DNA of 26,365 nucleotides from Spirogloea muscicola. Taxonomy: Eukaryota; Streptophyta; Zygnematophyceae; Spirogloeales; Spirogloeaceae. The notes under the pieces are model-generated. The model had not been told where the DNA came from and did no database searches. It worked only from the letters and a program-made list of their open reading frames with translations. This document shows positions 11,371-20,900 of this stretch, piece by piece; within the stretch, counting starts at the first letter, position 1; the number at the start of each line of letters is the position of its first letter. Made by a program: the position numbers and the translations under genes. The DNA lies in the NCBI GenBank assembly GCA_009602725.1, contig WELB01000063.1:312905-339269 (forward strand), read 5' to 3'.

Positions 11371-11375
11371 NNNNN
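11371..11375. other. Assembly gap (5 N)
   Basis: Five N bases lie 13 nt upstream of the PP2A-A start codon, at the edge of a GGC/GCG trinucleotide tract (11376-11430). The tract probably broke the assembly, so the true length here is unknown. Confidence 0.98.
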
Positions 11376-11430
11376 AAGGCGGCGGCGGCGGCGGCGGCGG
11401 CGGGGGCGGCGGCGGCGGCGGCGGCGCTGG
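11376..11430. repeat. GGC-type trinucleotide tract in PP2A leader
   Basis: A nearly pure GGC/GCG repeat, which reads GCC in PP2A mRNA orientation. It lies between the putative promoter and the start codon. Similar tracts flank the starts of U2AF35 (16620-16692), UBA1 (18120-18310) and the phosphatase (25608-25645). Confidence 0.9.
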
Positions 11431-11799
11431 TGGCTCTGGCCTTAGTCGTCTCGCGCCCTTCCACTCCAGGGCGTCCTGGTCCCTGAAACCACCTTCTTCG
11501 TTTAACCCAGAATTCGCCTCCCTTTCAATTTCATGCGCACCCCGCGCCCGCTCTCTCTTAACTATCTATGGTTATCTATCCCTACAGCGGTCCCAAGCGC
11601 TTGCTTTGCGTCGCCGAGCCGGTCGCGCCCTTGCAGCAGCCGCAGTCGTTGTAACCAGCTAGCATAACCGACACATAACCGACACAGCTAAATGTCCCGT
11701 TAGAATGCCAAATACCACCGGAGGAATCGACAGGTCTGAAAGAAGGGCTCTTTTGAAGAGCTTTCTTAGAAAGACTCTTCCGCTAGAAGAAAGAAGAAA

Positions 11800-11920
11800 T
11801 TGCTCGCCCATAGAAAAAGAAGAGGGGCTAGCAATAGAGGGCGATCATTGTGATCGGCCAGCCCTGGAAGAAGAATGAACAAAGTTCGAAGGGGCCAGAA
11901 GATCGCTAAAGCACAACGAC
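11800..11920 (+). repeat. Dispersed repeat, diverged copy
   Basis: The order of sub-motifs matches the 17.1-17.8 kb copies: gctcgccca, then ggggct, then ccagccc, gaatgaacaaag, ttcgaaggggccag, gcta, and agcacaacga. Spacing and flanks differ. Confidence 0.55.
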
Positions 11921-12031
11921 TTACTCTATCTTACTCTTCGTGAAAAACGAAAACAGCTCATCACTCAAGAATGCAACAGTTGTGAGAGGCCAGCCCATAA
12001 GTAAGAAGGCTTCCAATGTATGGCAATGGTT

Positions 12032-12092
12032 GAGAGGCCAGCCCAAAGAATGCACAAGGTCTGAATGAGCTGGAAGGCGCAAAAAGCACAAC
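12032..12092 (+). repeat. Dispersed repeat, short diverged copy
   Basis: gagaggccagcccaaagaat is followed by gcacaaggtctgaatgagc and aaaaagcacaac. It resembles 17079-17125 (ggacaaggtctgaacgagcc) and the tail of the other copies. Confidence 0.5.
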
Positions 12093-12133
12093 ATTACTTT
12101 CCATGACCTTTGCGAGTTGGTGATCAATAACCT

Positions 12134-12224
12134 TTAGTCAGCAAGTGCAGATACAGAAAAACTTGAGGGCGGAAAAGCGTCGCACTGTCGGAAGCTGGAG
12201 GCCGCAGTCAAGGTGCGGCCTGCC
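12134..12224 (+). repeat. Repeat segment paired with 17371-17459
   Basis: It begins tagtcagca and contains gcggaaaagcgtcgc, cggaagctggaggccgc and gcggcctgc in the same order as 17371-17459, with scattered substitutions. A further shared block, ggcgatggctgtg then agcccac, follows at 12241-12262 and at 17818-17839. Confidence 0.7.
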
Positions 12225-14488
12225 TTCAAGGAATGAACTAAGGCGATGGCTGTGGAAGCCCACTTCATCATGCATGGACAAAGGAGTTCGCGCCGTGCAG
12301 ATGGTGCATCCCTTTTCGTAGTATGCGCTTTCGGCCCTTTCAAATCTTTTCAAGTTCTTTCCAATAGAGCTCCTCGTCTTCATGTATTCTTGGTTCCATT
12401 ATCTGTGCCCCTCTTGGAGTTTTTATAGTAACACCACCCAGTGTGCTGGCTTGCTTTGGCCTCCCTCTAAAACCTTGCGCTCCGCGCGCCTTCTCCTTTT
12501 CGGGCTGGCCTCTCAAAGCCATCGCTTTACTCTGAAGTAGCTGTTTCTTCTTTCCGTTCTGCGATCAGCCTCGCGAGATTTGCAAGGCTCTCTTTGAGAA
12601 GCTCTTCACGAGTGGGTGGCTGTGACGGCCAGCCCAAAGAGATTGGACAATGTCCAGGGGCAAGCTCCAACACGACAGCGCAGACCAGCGTAAGCCACTC
12701 AAGCCTTTACAAATGGCAAGTTCCTCAACAGCTATGCTCTCCAGCTGGAGGCGTTGCCTGTGAGAGAGGCCAGCCCAACACAATAAGAACCCTATGGGGG
12801 AGCCCTACTATGGAGGCACAGACTCCAGGAAGATTAGGGGCTGACACGAATGACCTGGAAAACCCCCAGTCAGTAAATCCAAGTCGCCAGATCAGTAGCA
12901 GCAGGGAAGGAGTCACCTCGCTGGAGTGGAAGTCGACAAGTGGCCCAATTGTTCCCCTCTTGACGGCTTACATTGTCAGCGCTGGACTCTGATTAGATTG
13001 GTGTTTGTTAGTCTTGTCAGGTTGTTGATGGGCTTCGCCCAACTTTACACCCTGCATCACTCTATCAAACTCAAGGCTGCTGTTGCAAGTCTAATCACAC
13101 CCTTTGCTGGAGAACCTGAATCTGTCCCTTGCACCACTCATTCGGCTCACAAGGCTGCTGCGTGGCTTTCTCGGTCATCTTGCTGGTTGCTGCTTTGATT
13201 ACTGCGTCGCTCTTCTCGACCAGCAACCACTAGCCCGACACCGCTTCTGCAAGTCTTAAGGCAAGCATGGAGGTGACACCTCAGGACGGGCTCTCTCCTT
13301 CTCTATGCTAATTCCTAATACCAATTTCGTAAAATTCTCTAAATTTAAGCATGTTGAACAGTGACCTCCAGGGATGACATCCCAAGTTGCCCCACTCCCC
13401 TCTCTGTGGGCTGGCCAGGACGCCGTTGGCCGTTTGAGCAGCTACCTTGCCCTTAGTATGTTTACCCTGATTAAGCCTGCCCGCCAGCTCTCCTATGAAC
13501 ATGTGAGCCATACAGGCACAATTCTAAGCAGCACGCAAGTGTTCGTCAGGACAACCACCAGATGCTTCTCTGCCACCTTGTACACTGCGCTGGGGGTGGA
13601 GCCAACCCCCAGGAGTTGATGATCCGGGATGGGTCCTGCTGCACCATCTCACTTGAACCTCACTGTACCATACTCGGTGATTCAACAGCTTGATCATCCC
13701 TAATGCATTCACAAGTTGATTGCCTGGTTCTCAGCCAAATCTGTAATGTCTGACATCTACTCTGATGCTCCCTCCACCACCACGCCTCCAGGTTATGCTT
13801 CCACAAAAATGGTGCAACTGAGCAGTAAGGTGCTCATTAGGCATGGGATGCGGCATTCCTAATTTGTTCCACCCGATTACTTGAATACTATAATAAGTTG
13901 AGATACCAACATAATACCATCAAACGTGTGAGACCAATAGGCCAATAAACTCCAATCCACCTATGCATAAATCTTTGAAATCTTAAGAAGTGCCAACAAG
14001 CAAGGATGTCACCTCCTCCATGAGCTACTTCAATGGAGCTCTCATCACAATTGCCACTGGAGCAAATCTAAAAGCATAGTGCCTGCATGTGAGGCACGTG
14101 AGCGCAGCATCCAATGGATTGTCCAGATTGGCCTGCAACTGTTACCCTGCAAAACGACAAAGAAAAAACTTGGTGCTACTGCTCTGAGTCAAGAGCAGAG
14201 GGCCTGCAAGAAGGCTTGTGATAAGAAGAGGTCCTCTTGCACATGTTGACAGAAAGCGTCCTCGTTCCTGCAAGTGAGCTCCTGTGCAGTCCTCAACCCG
14301 TGCTGTGGACCCGCTGACCTGTCAAGGACCACGCTGTATTAAGCAAAGGACTTGACGTGATACAGAGTTGCGTCTGCACACTCGACACAAGAGGTGAGCT
14401 TATAATGGTGGAAACTCTCCTCTCCCAGTATAATCCTCAAGCTGACATAGTCTGTCCTGCACAAAGGCTGCCTGCAACAAGCATCAAA

Positions 14489-14493
14489 TTACA
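14489..14493 (-). promoter_or_regulatory. Candidate poly(A) signal TGTAA for U2AF35
   Basis: On the minus strand AGATTGTAA occurs about 200 nt downstream of the U2AF35 stop. The same nine bases occur downstream of the phosphatase stop. Confidence 0.55.
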
Positions 14494-14695
14494 ATCTGTG
14501 TACAGAGTCCTCCGCAGATAGTACTTCGGTCTCCCTGCACACCCCTCCAAGAATATCTAAGACCTGCACAATGCAAGCAAGTTCGAGGGCTCTGAAAGCC
14601 ACTGCCCCTGGACCCTGCAGGACATGTCACACCAGAAAACGCCTCTGCAAACCGCACTTGAAAGGAGTTGTTTTGCTGCTTCTCTGCGAAGGTCT

Positions 14696-16602
14696 TCACT
14701 GTGGGTAGCCAGGCCCTGGTGCAGGTGCAGGTGCTGCTGCCCTCTCTTCCCTCTCCCTGTTCCACTGCTCGATTTTAGCTCGTCTCTCTGCACTACCTTC
14801 TCGCTCACCGCCACCACCTCGCCTGCCTTGATCTGGGCTAAAGCTCCTCTCTCTCCTCCTGTCACCTCGGTGATCATCATACCCCCCCCTGCCACGTCGA
14901 TCATCGTAGCCACCTCCACCACCATGGTAAGGTCCCCCACCATAGCCTCCACTGTAGCGGTCCTCGTTCCTTGGACGGTCATCACGGAAGAACCTGCCGC
15001 GGCCCCGTCCATAACCGCCACGACCACCACCATAACCTCCTCCAAAATCACCACCTCGACCACCACGTCCACCACGAGGCCCAAATTGGTAGTCACTGTA
15101 ACAGACAAAGTGCAAAATCAACTGCTGAATTCAGGTTTTGCTCAGTGCCAAGGCAGACTAAGAACATCTCTACTGCCAAGCAGCATGGTGCAGGTCCCAT
15201 GCAGGATCCACCTCTATGAGCGAGCACGTGTCAGACACAGGACTTTTGCTTACTTGGAGCCTCCACCGCGAGCCTCCCCCCGTCCATATGGTGAATGGGA
15301 CCTACTCCGACTGCGTCTCTTGTAACTTCCAAAGAGTTTTCTCCTCAGCTCCCTTCAAACATCACAGACACCCAACAGCCTTTGCCATGTCAAACATCCA
15401 CACCATGTGAGACCAGATATCTGGAAACGCTTATTGGGAGGACAACTTTGGCACGACCAGATGATTACTCGAGAAATTAGGCTACCTGCTAATCTTCTTC
15501 AGATGCATAAAGTTGCAGTAACCGCCTCGATTGCATGTGTTCTCCTCATATTGCCGGCAAGTGGCTTCCCGGAAATCTGTCACAGGACATGGCTCGACGA
15601 GGATGGGCCTCCCTGCGATACAACCAAAAAGTCATCACATATGTTGCCTTCTTCACGAAATGTCGATTGACAGTCAAAGTACCACATCAAGGAGGTGCTT
15701 TTCTGATGCGCTCCTTGCATGTGGGAACAAGAGGCTTAGTGATTGTAATGTCCAAGTCACTGGAAATTTCAGGCCAGAGGCCAGACTAAAACCTCACCGG
15801 AATAAAAGCGACCGGCCATTCCGTGCAGGGCAGCTGCAGCCTGGTCTTCTTCTCGAAACTTGACATATACATTGCCAATCTGACATCCGATTCCAATGCC
15901 ACAACCATAAGACTGTATTACTTAGATGATGCACATGCAATGAGGTAGGCTAGCTAGATGTCCTGCGTATATTATACTCAATCTTCGTGGAGCAGAATGT
16001 GGGGCAATATCCATCCACAGGTAGATGAGGGACAAGCATTGAGAAGGAAAGGAGCGCACCATGTGGTCAGCGAGGTTGTCACAAACGTTCAGGTTTTCGA
16101 CTTCACCGTACTTGCTCAGCTCCTCGAATATGTCCTCGTAGAAGTCCTGGCGAGAGGAAGATGCAAAGGTGGGGTCTAAGATTCATCGTTATTGAACACG
16201 CTTATAGACTTTAAGAGCCTAACCCACTGCTATACATTGCTTTCCATCTCCCCGTATGTCTCCTCAAGCTTTTACTAGCCACCATTACACGTACCAGAGC
16301 ATAACTTAACTAATTCCGAAACAAGCGCTAGCTGACAAGCACTAGCGCCAGCATACCTCAAAGTGCTCCTGGAGCTTGCGTGGATCTGACTGCCGAATGT
16401 TTCCCTCAGCGTCAACGCCTCCGTGGAAGCCCGCATCGGGGCTCTGGTACATGTTGGAGAAGAGGAGGGTGGGGCTCGCGGAGGGCCGGTTGTGGATGCG
16501 GGAGCAGCGGTCCCCATGGCGGCAAGCGCCGATCTTAAAGTAGAACGGGCAGTTCACGCGATCCTTCTCGGTCCCGAAGATAGACGCAAGGTGCTCGGCC
16601 AT
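14696..16602 (-). CDS. U2AF35: U2AF35, small subunit of the U2 snRNP auxiliary factor
   Basis: Nuclear splicing factor that reads the 3' splice-site AG, as a dimer with U2AF65. Six exons in coding order: 16602-16357, 16146-16060, 15879-15798, 15612-15486, 15352-15254, 15095-14696; 346 aa. It starts [20 protein letters not shown]. Zinc finger 1 is C18-x8-C27-x5-C33-x3-H37. The UHM/RRM spans about residues 45-147 with [20 protein letters not shown]. Zinc finger 2 is C157-x7-C165-x5-C171-x3-H175. A short Arg/Ser stretch ([15 protein letters not shown]) leads into a long RGG/glycine/Tyr/Asp tail (residues about 214-315). The end has [16 protein letters not shown], familiar from plant U2AF35, followed by an Ala-Pro-Gly-rich extension. 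It is longer than human U2AF1 (240 aa), mainly by the tail. At residues 145-148 EPCP replaces the usual E-F/Y/L-S-P before VTDFREA. All five introns are GT-AG. The start is set by the conserved N-terminus. Confidence 0.95.
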
Positions 16603-17140
16603 CGCTGCGGCGGTCTGGTGCAGGCGGCGGCGGAGGCGGCGGCGGCGGCGGTGGCGACGGCCGCGGCAGGCGGCGGCGGCGGCGGCGGCGGGCGGCGGGG
16701 CCCCGCCCGGCTAGACCCTAATGTTCACGTGAGAAATGACCGCCTTTGCACGTAACGTCACGGGTGCCTGCCTGACGGCCCACGAGCCATTATATGACCT
16801 GCTTACTCAGATGCCCTGATTATCGCAAAGAATACCCCACCGAACAGGCGGAAGTTTCGCGCCTGACAGCGCAGCGCGCCCCTCGCTTTCCGACGGGGAT
16901 CCAGAAGCCGCCATGGCTGGGTAGCGGCCTGGCCCAGTAGCTGGCGGGCCCTAAGTAAGTAAGCGTCAATTCTTTTCGGGCTGGCTTTTCACAGCTCTTG
17001 CCCCCATTGGGAGTGCCATTTCTCTCTAAGTAAGCTCATCAGCAAGCGCGGCCAGATTAACTGGTGGCTGGGAGAGGGGAATGGACAAGGTCTGAACGAG
17101 CCGGAGTGCTAAGTACTGAGACAGCAGCAAGCGAGAGAGA

Positions 17141-17278
17141 GAAGGGCTCGCCCATTGAGGATAGGGGCTGGAAAAAGCCAGCCCAGAAAAGAATGTACAA
17201 AGGACGAGAAGGGGCCAGGGGAAGTACGAAGAACAACAAGCACAGAAAAGAAACGAAGCAGCTACGAAGCACTCAGTA
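17141..17278 (+). repeat. Dispersed hairpin repeat, copy A
   Basis: The order of blocks is gaagggctcgcccattgagg, ataggggctggaaaaagcc, agcccagaaaagaatg, acaaagga, gaaggggccaggggaag, aacaagcacag, aaacgaagcagctacgaag, actcagta. It contains a 7-bp stem GGGCTGG/CCAGCCC (17165-17171 with 17178-17184) around a 6-nt loop. Confidence 0.85.
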
Positions 17279-17370
17279 ACCCCTGCTAAGCAGCCTCAGG
17301 TCAGAGAGACTGGGTTCTTGGAAGCGGGTCCCCTGGCCAGAGCCAGAGCAAGCGGGCTCTCAGTTATCTC

Positions 17371-17459
17371 TAGTCAGCAGATGGAAGTCTGAACAGCCAG
17401 CAGGCGGAAAGACGTCGCCCTGACGGAAGCCGGAGGCCGCCGCCAAAGCGCGGCCTGCG
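17371..17459 (+). repeat. Repeat segment paired with 12134-12224
   Basis: tagtcagca, gcggaaagacgtcgcc, cggaagccggaggccgc and gcggcctgc occur in the same order as at 12134-12224. It is GC-richer than its partner. Confidence 0.7.
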
Positions 17460-17590
17460 CGCAAGTGGACCGCGAAGGCAAGGGACCGCTGCAAAGAGAT
17501 GGCCAAGCTCATCCAAGTGGCTGTGAATGGCCAGCTCAGAAATAAGAGTGGACAAAGTTCGAAGGGGCCAGACAGACCCTTCCAGTAGAA

Positions 17591-17749
17591 GAAGGGCTCA
17601 GCCCATTGAGGATAGGGGCTGGCAAAAAGGAAGGGCTCGCTGGAAAAGCCAGCCCAGAAAAGAAGGAACAAAGTACAAGAAGGGGGCCAGGGGAAGCGCT
17701 AAGAAAAACAAGCACAACGAGAAACAAAGCAGCTACGTAATACTCAGTA
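17591..17749 (+). repeat. Dispersed hairpin repeat, copy B
   Basis: Same block order as copy A from gaagggctcagcccattgag to tactcagta, with an insertion of about 20 nt after ggggctgg that repeats the gaagggctcgc motif. The stretch ggaacaaagtac, gggggccaggggaag, aacaagcacaa, aaacaaagcagctacg aligns closely with copy A. Confidence 0.85.
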
Positions 17750-17753
17750 TAAA

Positions 17754-17811
17754 GAAGGGCTCAGCCCATTGAGGATAGGGGCTGGAAAAAGCCAGCCCAA
17801 AAAAGAATGAA
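17754..17811 (+). repeat. Dispersed hairpin repeat, truncated copy C
   Basis: It begins 4 nt after copy B with gaagggctcagcccattgag and repeats the hairpin (GGGCTGG 17779-17785, CCAGCCC 17792-17798) and aaaaaagaatga. It then diverges into agagggcgatggctgtg, which matches 12241 onward. Copies B and C are tandem. Confidence 0.85.
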
Positions 17812-17978
17812 GTAGAGGGCGATGGCTGTGAGAGCCCACGAAACGAAAGAATGAACGAGGGCTAGGCGGGCGCGTTCCCAGTGGCTTGTGCAGTGTCTCC
17901 CTCCTCCAGCAGATCAACAACGGCCCCCCCCGTTGACGCTGCTCGTCTCGTCTCAGTGGTCTGACTGGGGTGCTTTCA

Positions 17979-20900
17979 ATGGACTCGTCTCGCCTTAGTC
18001 GCGTGGGGCCTCCAAACGACGGGGGCCACAGCGCCCCGGCTGCCGCTCGTTCTGAAGCGAAGGCGAGCCAGGTTTCCACCATCAATAAGGAAACGAGGGA
18101 ACCCAAACCCACGCTTATTCCGAGGCCGCCCCGACGCCAACGCCCGCGCAGGAGGCGCCGCGGCAGCGCCGCCGCCGTCCCCGCCGCAGCACCCGCCGCC
18201 ACAGCCGCCGCAGCCGCAAGCCACTCTGAGCAGGCGCCGCGTGAGCGATCCAGTCGAGTCGTCCCACCTGCGGCAGCGGCGGCGGTGGCGGCGGCGGCTG
18301 GCGGCGCGCCGACCTGCATGCCAACCCCGGTCACGCGGCACCGACTGGGAAGTGACAGCGACGTCGCGCCCGCCAACCTGAAGCGGGCCCGCTTTACTGG
18401 CGACTGGCCTGCCGCTCCCGGGACCAGAGCCGCCGATTGCGTCATGCCGGGGTCCCCAATTGCCATGGAGGTCGACATCGATGAGGATCTGCACAGCAGG
18501 CAGCTCGCTGTGTACGGGCGCGAGACGATGAGGCGCCTCTTCGGCGCCAACGTCCTGATCTCCGGCCTCGGAGGCCTTGGCGTCGAGATTGGTGAGTGGA
18601 GCTGGACGATCGGATAAGCCTGGTCCCAGTAAGCCCTTACTCTAGTGCATGACTGTCGTGTGCCTTGTGCGTCATGAGTCCTTGAAATCGGGGTTTAGAG
18701 CTCAAGGGGATACGAAGTGGCATCCTAAGCAGCTTCATCGCCTGAGAAGCGTGATTTGCACCAAGACAAGACGATCTCACCAGGAAGAGGTATTGAAGGC
18801 AGTCATCTTGTGGGCTTTCCTGGCTTGCTGGGTTGGTGGGCCGGGAGACGCCTTCTAAGCTGTGTTCAATCGCCTCATTAACAGGGTGCTGTGGTGGTCC
18901 TTGTTCCAGCAAAGAACGTGATATTGGCCGGCGTGAGATCAGTCACCCTTCATGACACAGGGAAGGTCAAGCTAGCGGACCTATCAGCCCAGTTTTACTT
19001 GACAGAGACCGATGTGGGAAAGCAAAGGGCTGCCGCCTGTGCCGACAGGCTTCAGGAGCTGAACTCGACCGTGGCAGTGACCGCCCTGGCTGGAGATATT
19101 GAGGACTCCATGCTATGTAATTATCAGGTAAGTTGATTCCTGGGCGGCCCAATTGCAGAGGACCATGGCACAAGCCAACTGCCTCATCCACAAATTTATA
19201 TTCTTTTCATCAAAGTAGTACGTTGGAGAGGCTGTCCAAGTGCCATGGTGCACAGCAGGCGTGATCACCCTAACTGTTATTTGGCTTCTACCAATTCTCT
19301 TTGCACGTCACTGAAGCTATTATGCCTGCGACGGCAAAAGCAATAGCTAGAGTCTCATTTGAAGATGCGCACTGGCCAAGCACAAATGACTATGTTGTGA
19401 CTTCGCAGGCTGTGGTCTTTATAGACCTCTCTCTGGAGCAAGCCATTCACTTTGACAACGTCTGCCGTGCTCAACAGCCTCCAGTAGCCTTCATAAAGGC
19501 CGAGATACGCGGGGTATTTGGGAGCATCTTCTGCGACTTTGGGCCGCACTTCAAAGTCATTGACGTTGATGGCGAGGAGCCCTTCACAGGGATCGTAGCC
19601 TCTGTCAGCAATGATAGTCCAGGCCTGGTGTCTTGTGTAGAAGACGAGCGTCTGCAGTTCCAGGATGGAGATCTGGTGACCTTTACAGAGGTCCTGGGTA
19701 TGACTGAGCTTAATGGCAGCACTCCTCACAAGATAAAGAACGTCAAAGCTCATTCCTTCCAGCTGGATGAGGACACGCGTGGGTATGGCGTGCACCAGTC
19801 TGGCGGTATCGTGACCCAAGTTAAGCAGTCCAAAATCCTCAAATTCAAACCCCTGCAGGAGGCTCTTGTTGATCCTGGAGAATTCCTGCTCAGCGACTTC
19901 TCGAAATTTGATAGACCACCCTTGCTCCACTTAGCTTTCCAGGCACTGGACTCGTTCAGAGCTGAGACAGGAAGGCTGCCACAGCCAGGTTCAGCAGACG
20001 ATGCTGCAAAGTTGCTGGCCTTGGCAAAGGAGCTGAATGATGCGGCAAAAGAGAAGGTGGAAAGTCCAGACGAGGAACTTTTGAGGCTGTTTGCTTCTGG
20101 TGCCTCTGCGGACCTCAGCCCCATGGCAGCCATGTTTGGGGGACTTGTTGGCCAGGAGATTGTGAAAGCCTGCTCCGGCAAATTTCATCCCTTATACCAG
20201 GTTATTGTCAGGATCCGATCCCAATGTAGCCAGATTGTCTGAATATAGATTGTCATTCCTTTTAACATCAAGTATCTATTCTAGTGTTGCTATAGTCGAT
20301 TTCAAGAAAGTCCTCATTGCCAGGTCACCTGCCACTTAGGTTATATCATCTGCTGTACAGTGTGGCATGCCACAGCGGCCTTTGCCTTGGAACAAGACTG
20401 GCTTTGTGCTCTAGATGGCGTGCTAGAGCGTCTGCCAGTCACTTGTCCATCGTCTTATCTATAGAAGATGGCTTGATTACCCCTGGCTAAAACTATGTCT
20501 GGTTCACTTGCTTATTAATTTGTGGCTCTGTGAGTATGCTGTAGCGTTGCATTTACTGCGATCTGACCACATGTTTGCAATGTCACGTGCAGTTTTTCTA
20601 CTTTGACTCCGTGGAGTCCCTGCCCACTGAGCCATTATCAGCGGCTGAAGTAAGCCCTACAGGCTCTCGCTATGATGCGCAAGTGGCCGTGTTTGGGCGC
20701 AAGCTGCAGGAGAAGCTGATGAGTTCCAAGGTCTTTGTGGTCGGATCTGGAGCCCTTGGTTGTGAATTCCTGAAGAACCTGGCCTTGATGGGCGTATCAT
20801 GTGGGGACGAGGGCAAGCTGACAATCACTGACGACGATACCATTGAGAAGAGCAACTTAAGCCGGCAGTTCCTCTTCAGAGACTGGAACATTGGCCAGGC

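Larger units (their letters stand above)
11431..14488. other. Gene-poor region between PP2A-A 5' end and U2AF35 3' end
   Basis: No gene can be supported. The left part (11431-11700) should hold the PP2A promoter. 11700-13420 carries diverged copies of a dispersed repeat family and seven GGCCAGCCC motifs in either orientation. 13420-14488 is moderate-GC sequence with only short, frame-broken open frames. I could not identify a transposon protein in it, though a decayed element is possible. Confidence 0.55.
16603..17978. other. Divergent intergenic region, U2AF35 and UBA1
   Basis: No supported gene. Next to U2AF35 lies a GGC-type tract (16620-16692), presumably its leader. 16970-17840 carries the best-preserved copies of the dispersed repeat. 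The UBA1 promoter should lie at the right end. Open frames within 17057-17772 on both strands are repeat-derived and unlike any family I know. Confidence 0.6.

Noticed and set aside
11012-11464. 150-codon minus-strand frame rich in Arg, Ser and Thr
   Set aside because: It is the alternative frame of PP2A-A exon 1 and runs through the N gap and trinucleotide tract.
11885-11900. tRNA T-loop-like GTTCGAAG at 11884 and 17557
   Set aside because: No acceptor, D or anticodon stem can be built around either copy. Both belong to the dispersed repeat.
12594-12992. 132-codon plus-strand open frame
   Set aside because: It runs through repeat-bearing DNA with scattered GGCCAGCCC motifs. It has no domain and no coding-like codon bias.
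14557-15325. Long frames on both strands over the U2AF35 tail
   Set aside because: They arise from GC-rich repetitive codons of the RGG tail. Only the 14696-15095 frame joins the upstream exons in phase and ends with the conserved block.
17141-17811. CRISPR-like array
   Set aside because: The repeat units are long, irregularly spaced and diverged, spacers are not uniform, and the genome is eukaryotic.
17744-18550. 268-codon minus-strand open frame
   Set aside because: It is antisense to UBA1 exon 1 and the repeat copies. It is low complexity and has no recognisable domain.
19355-19930. 191-codon minus-strand open frame
   Set aside because: It is antisense to UBA1 exon 3, whose plus frame carries conserved E1 sequence throughout.
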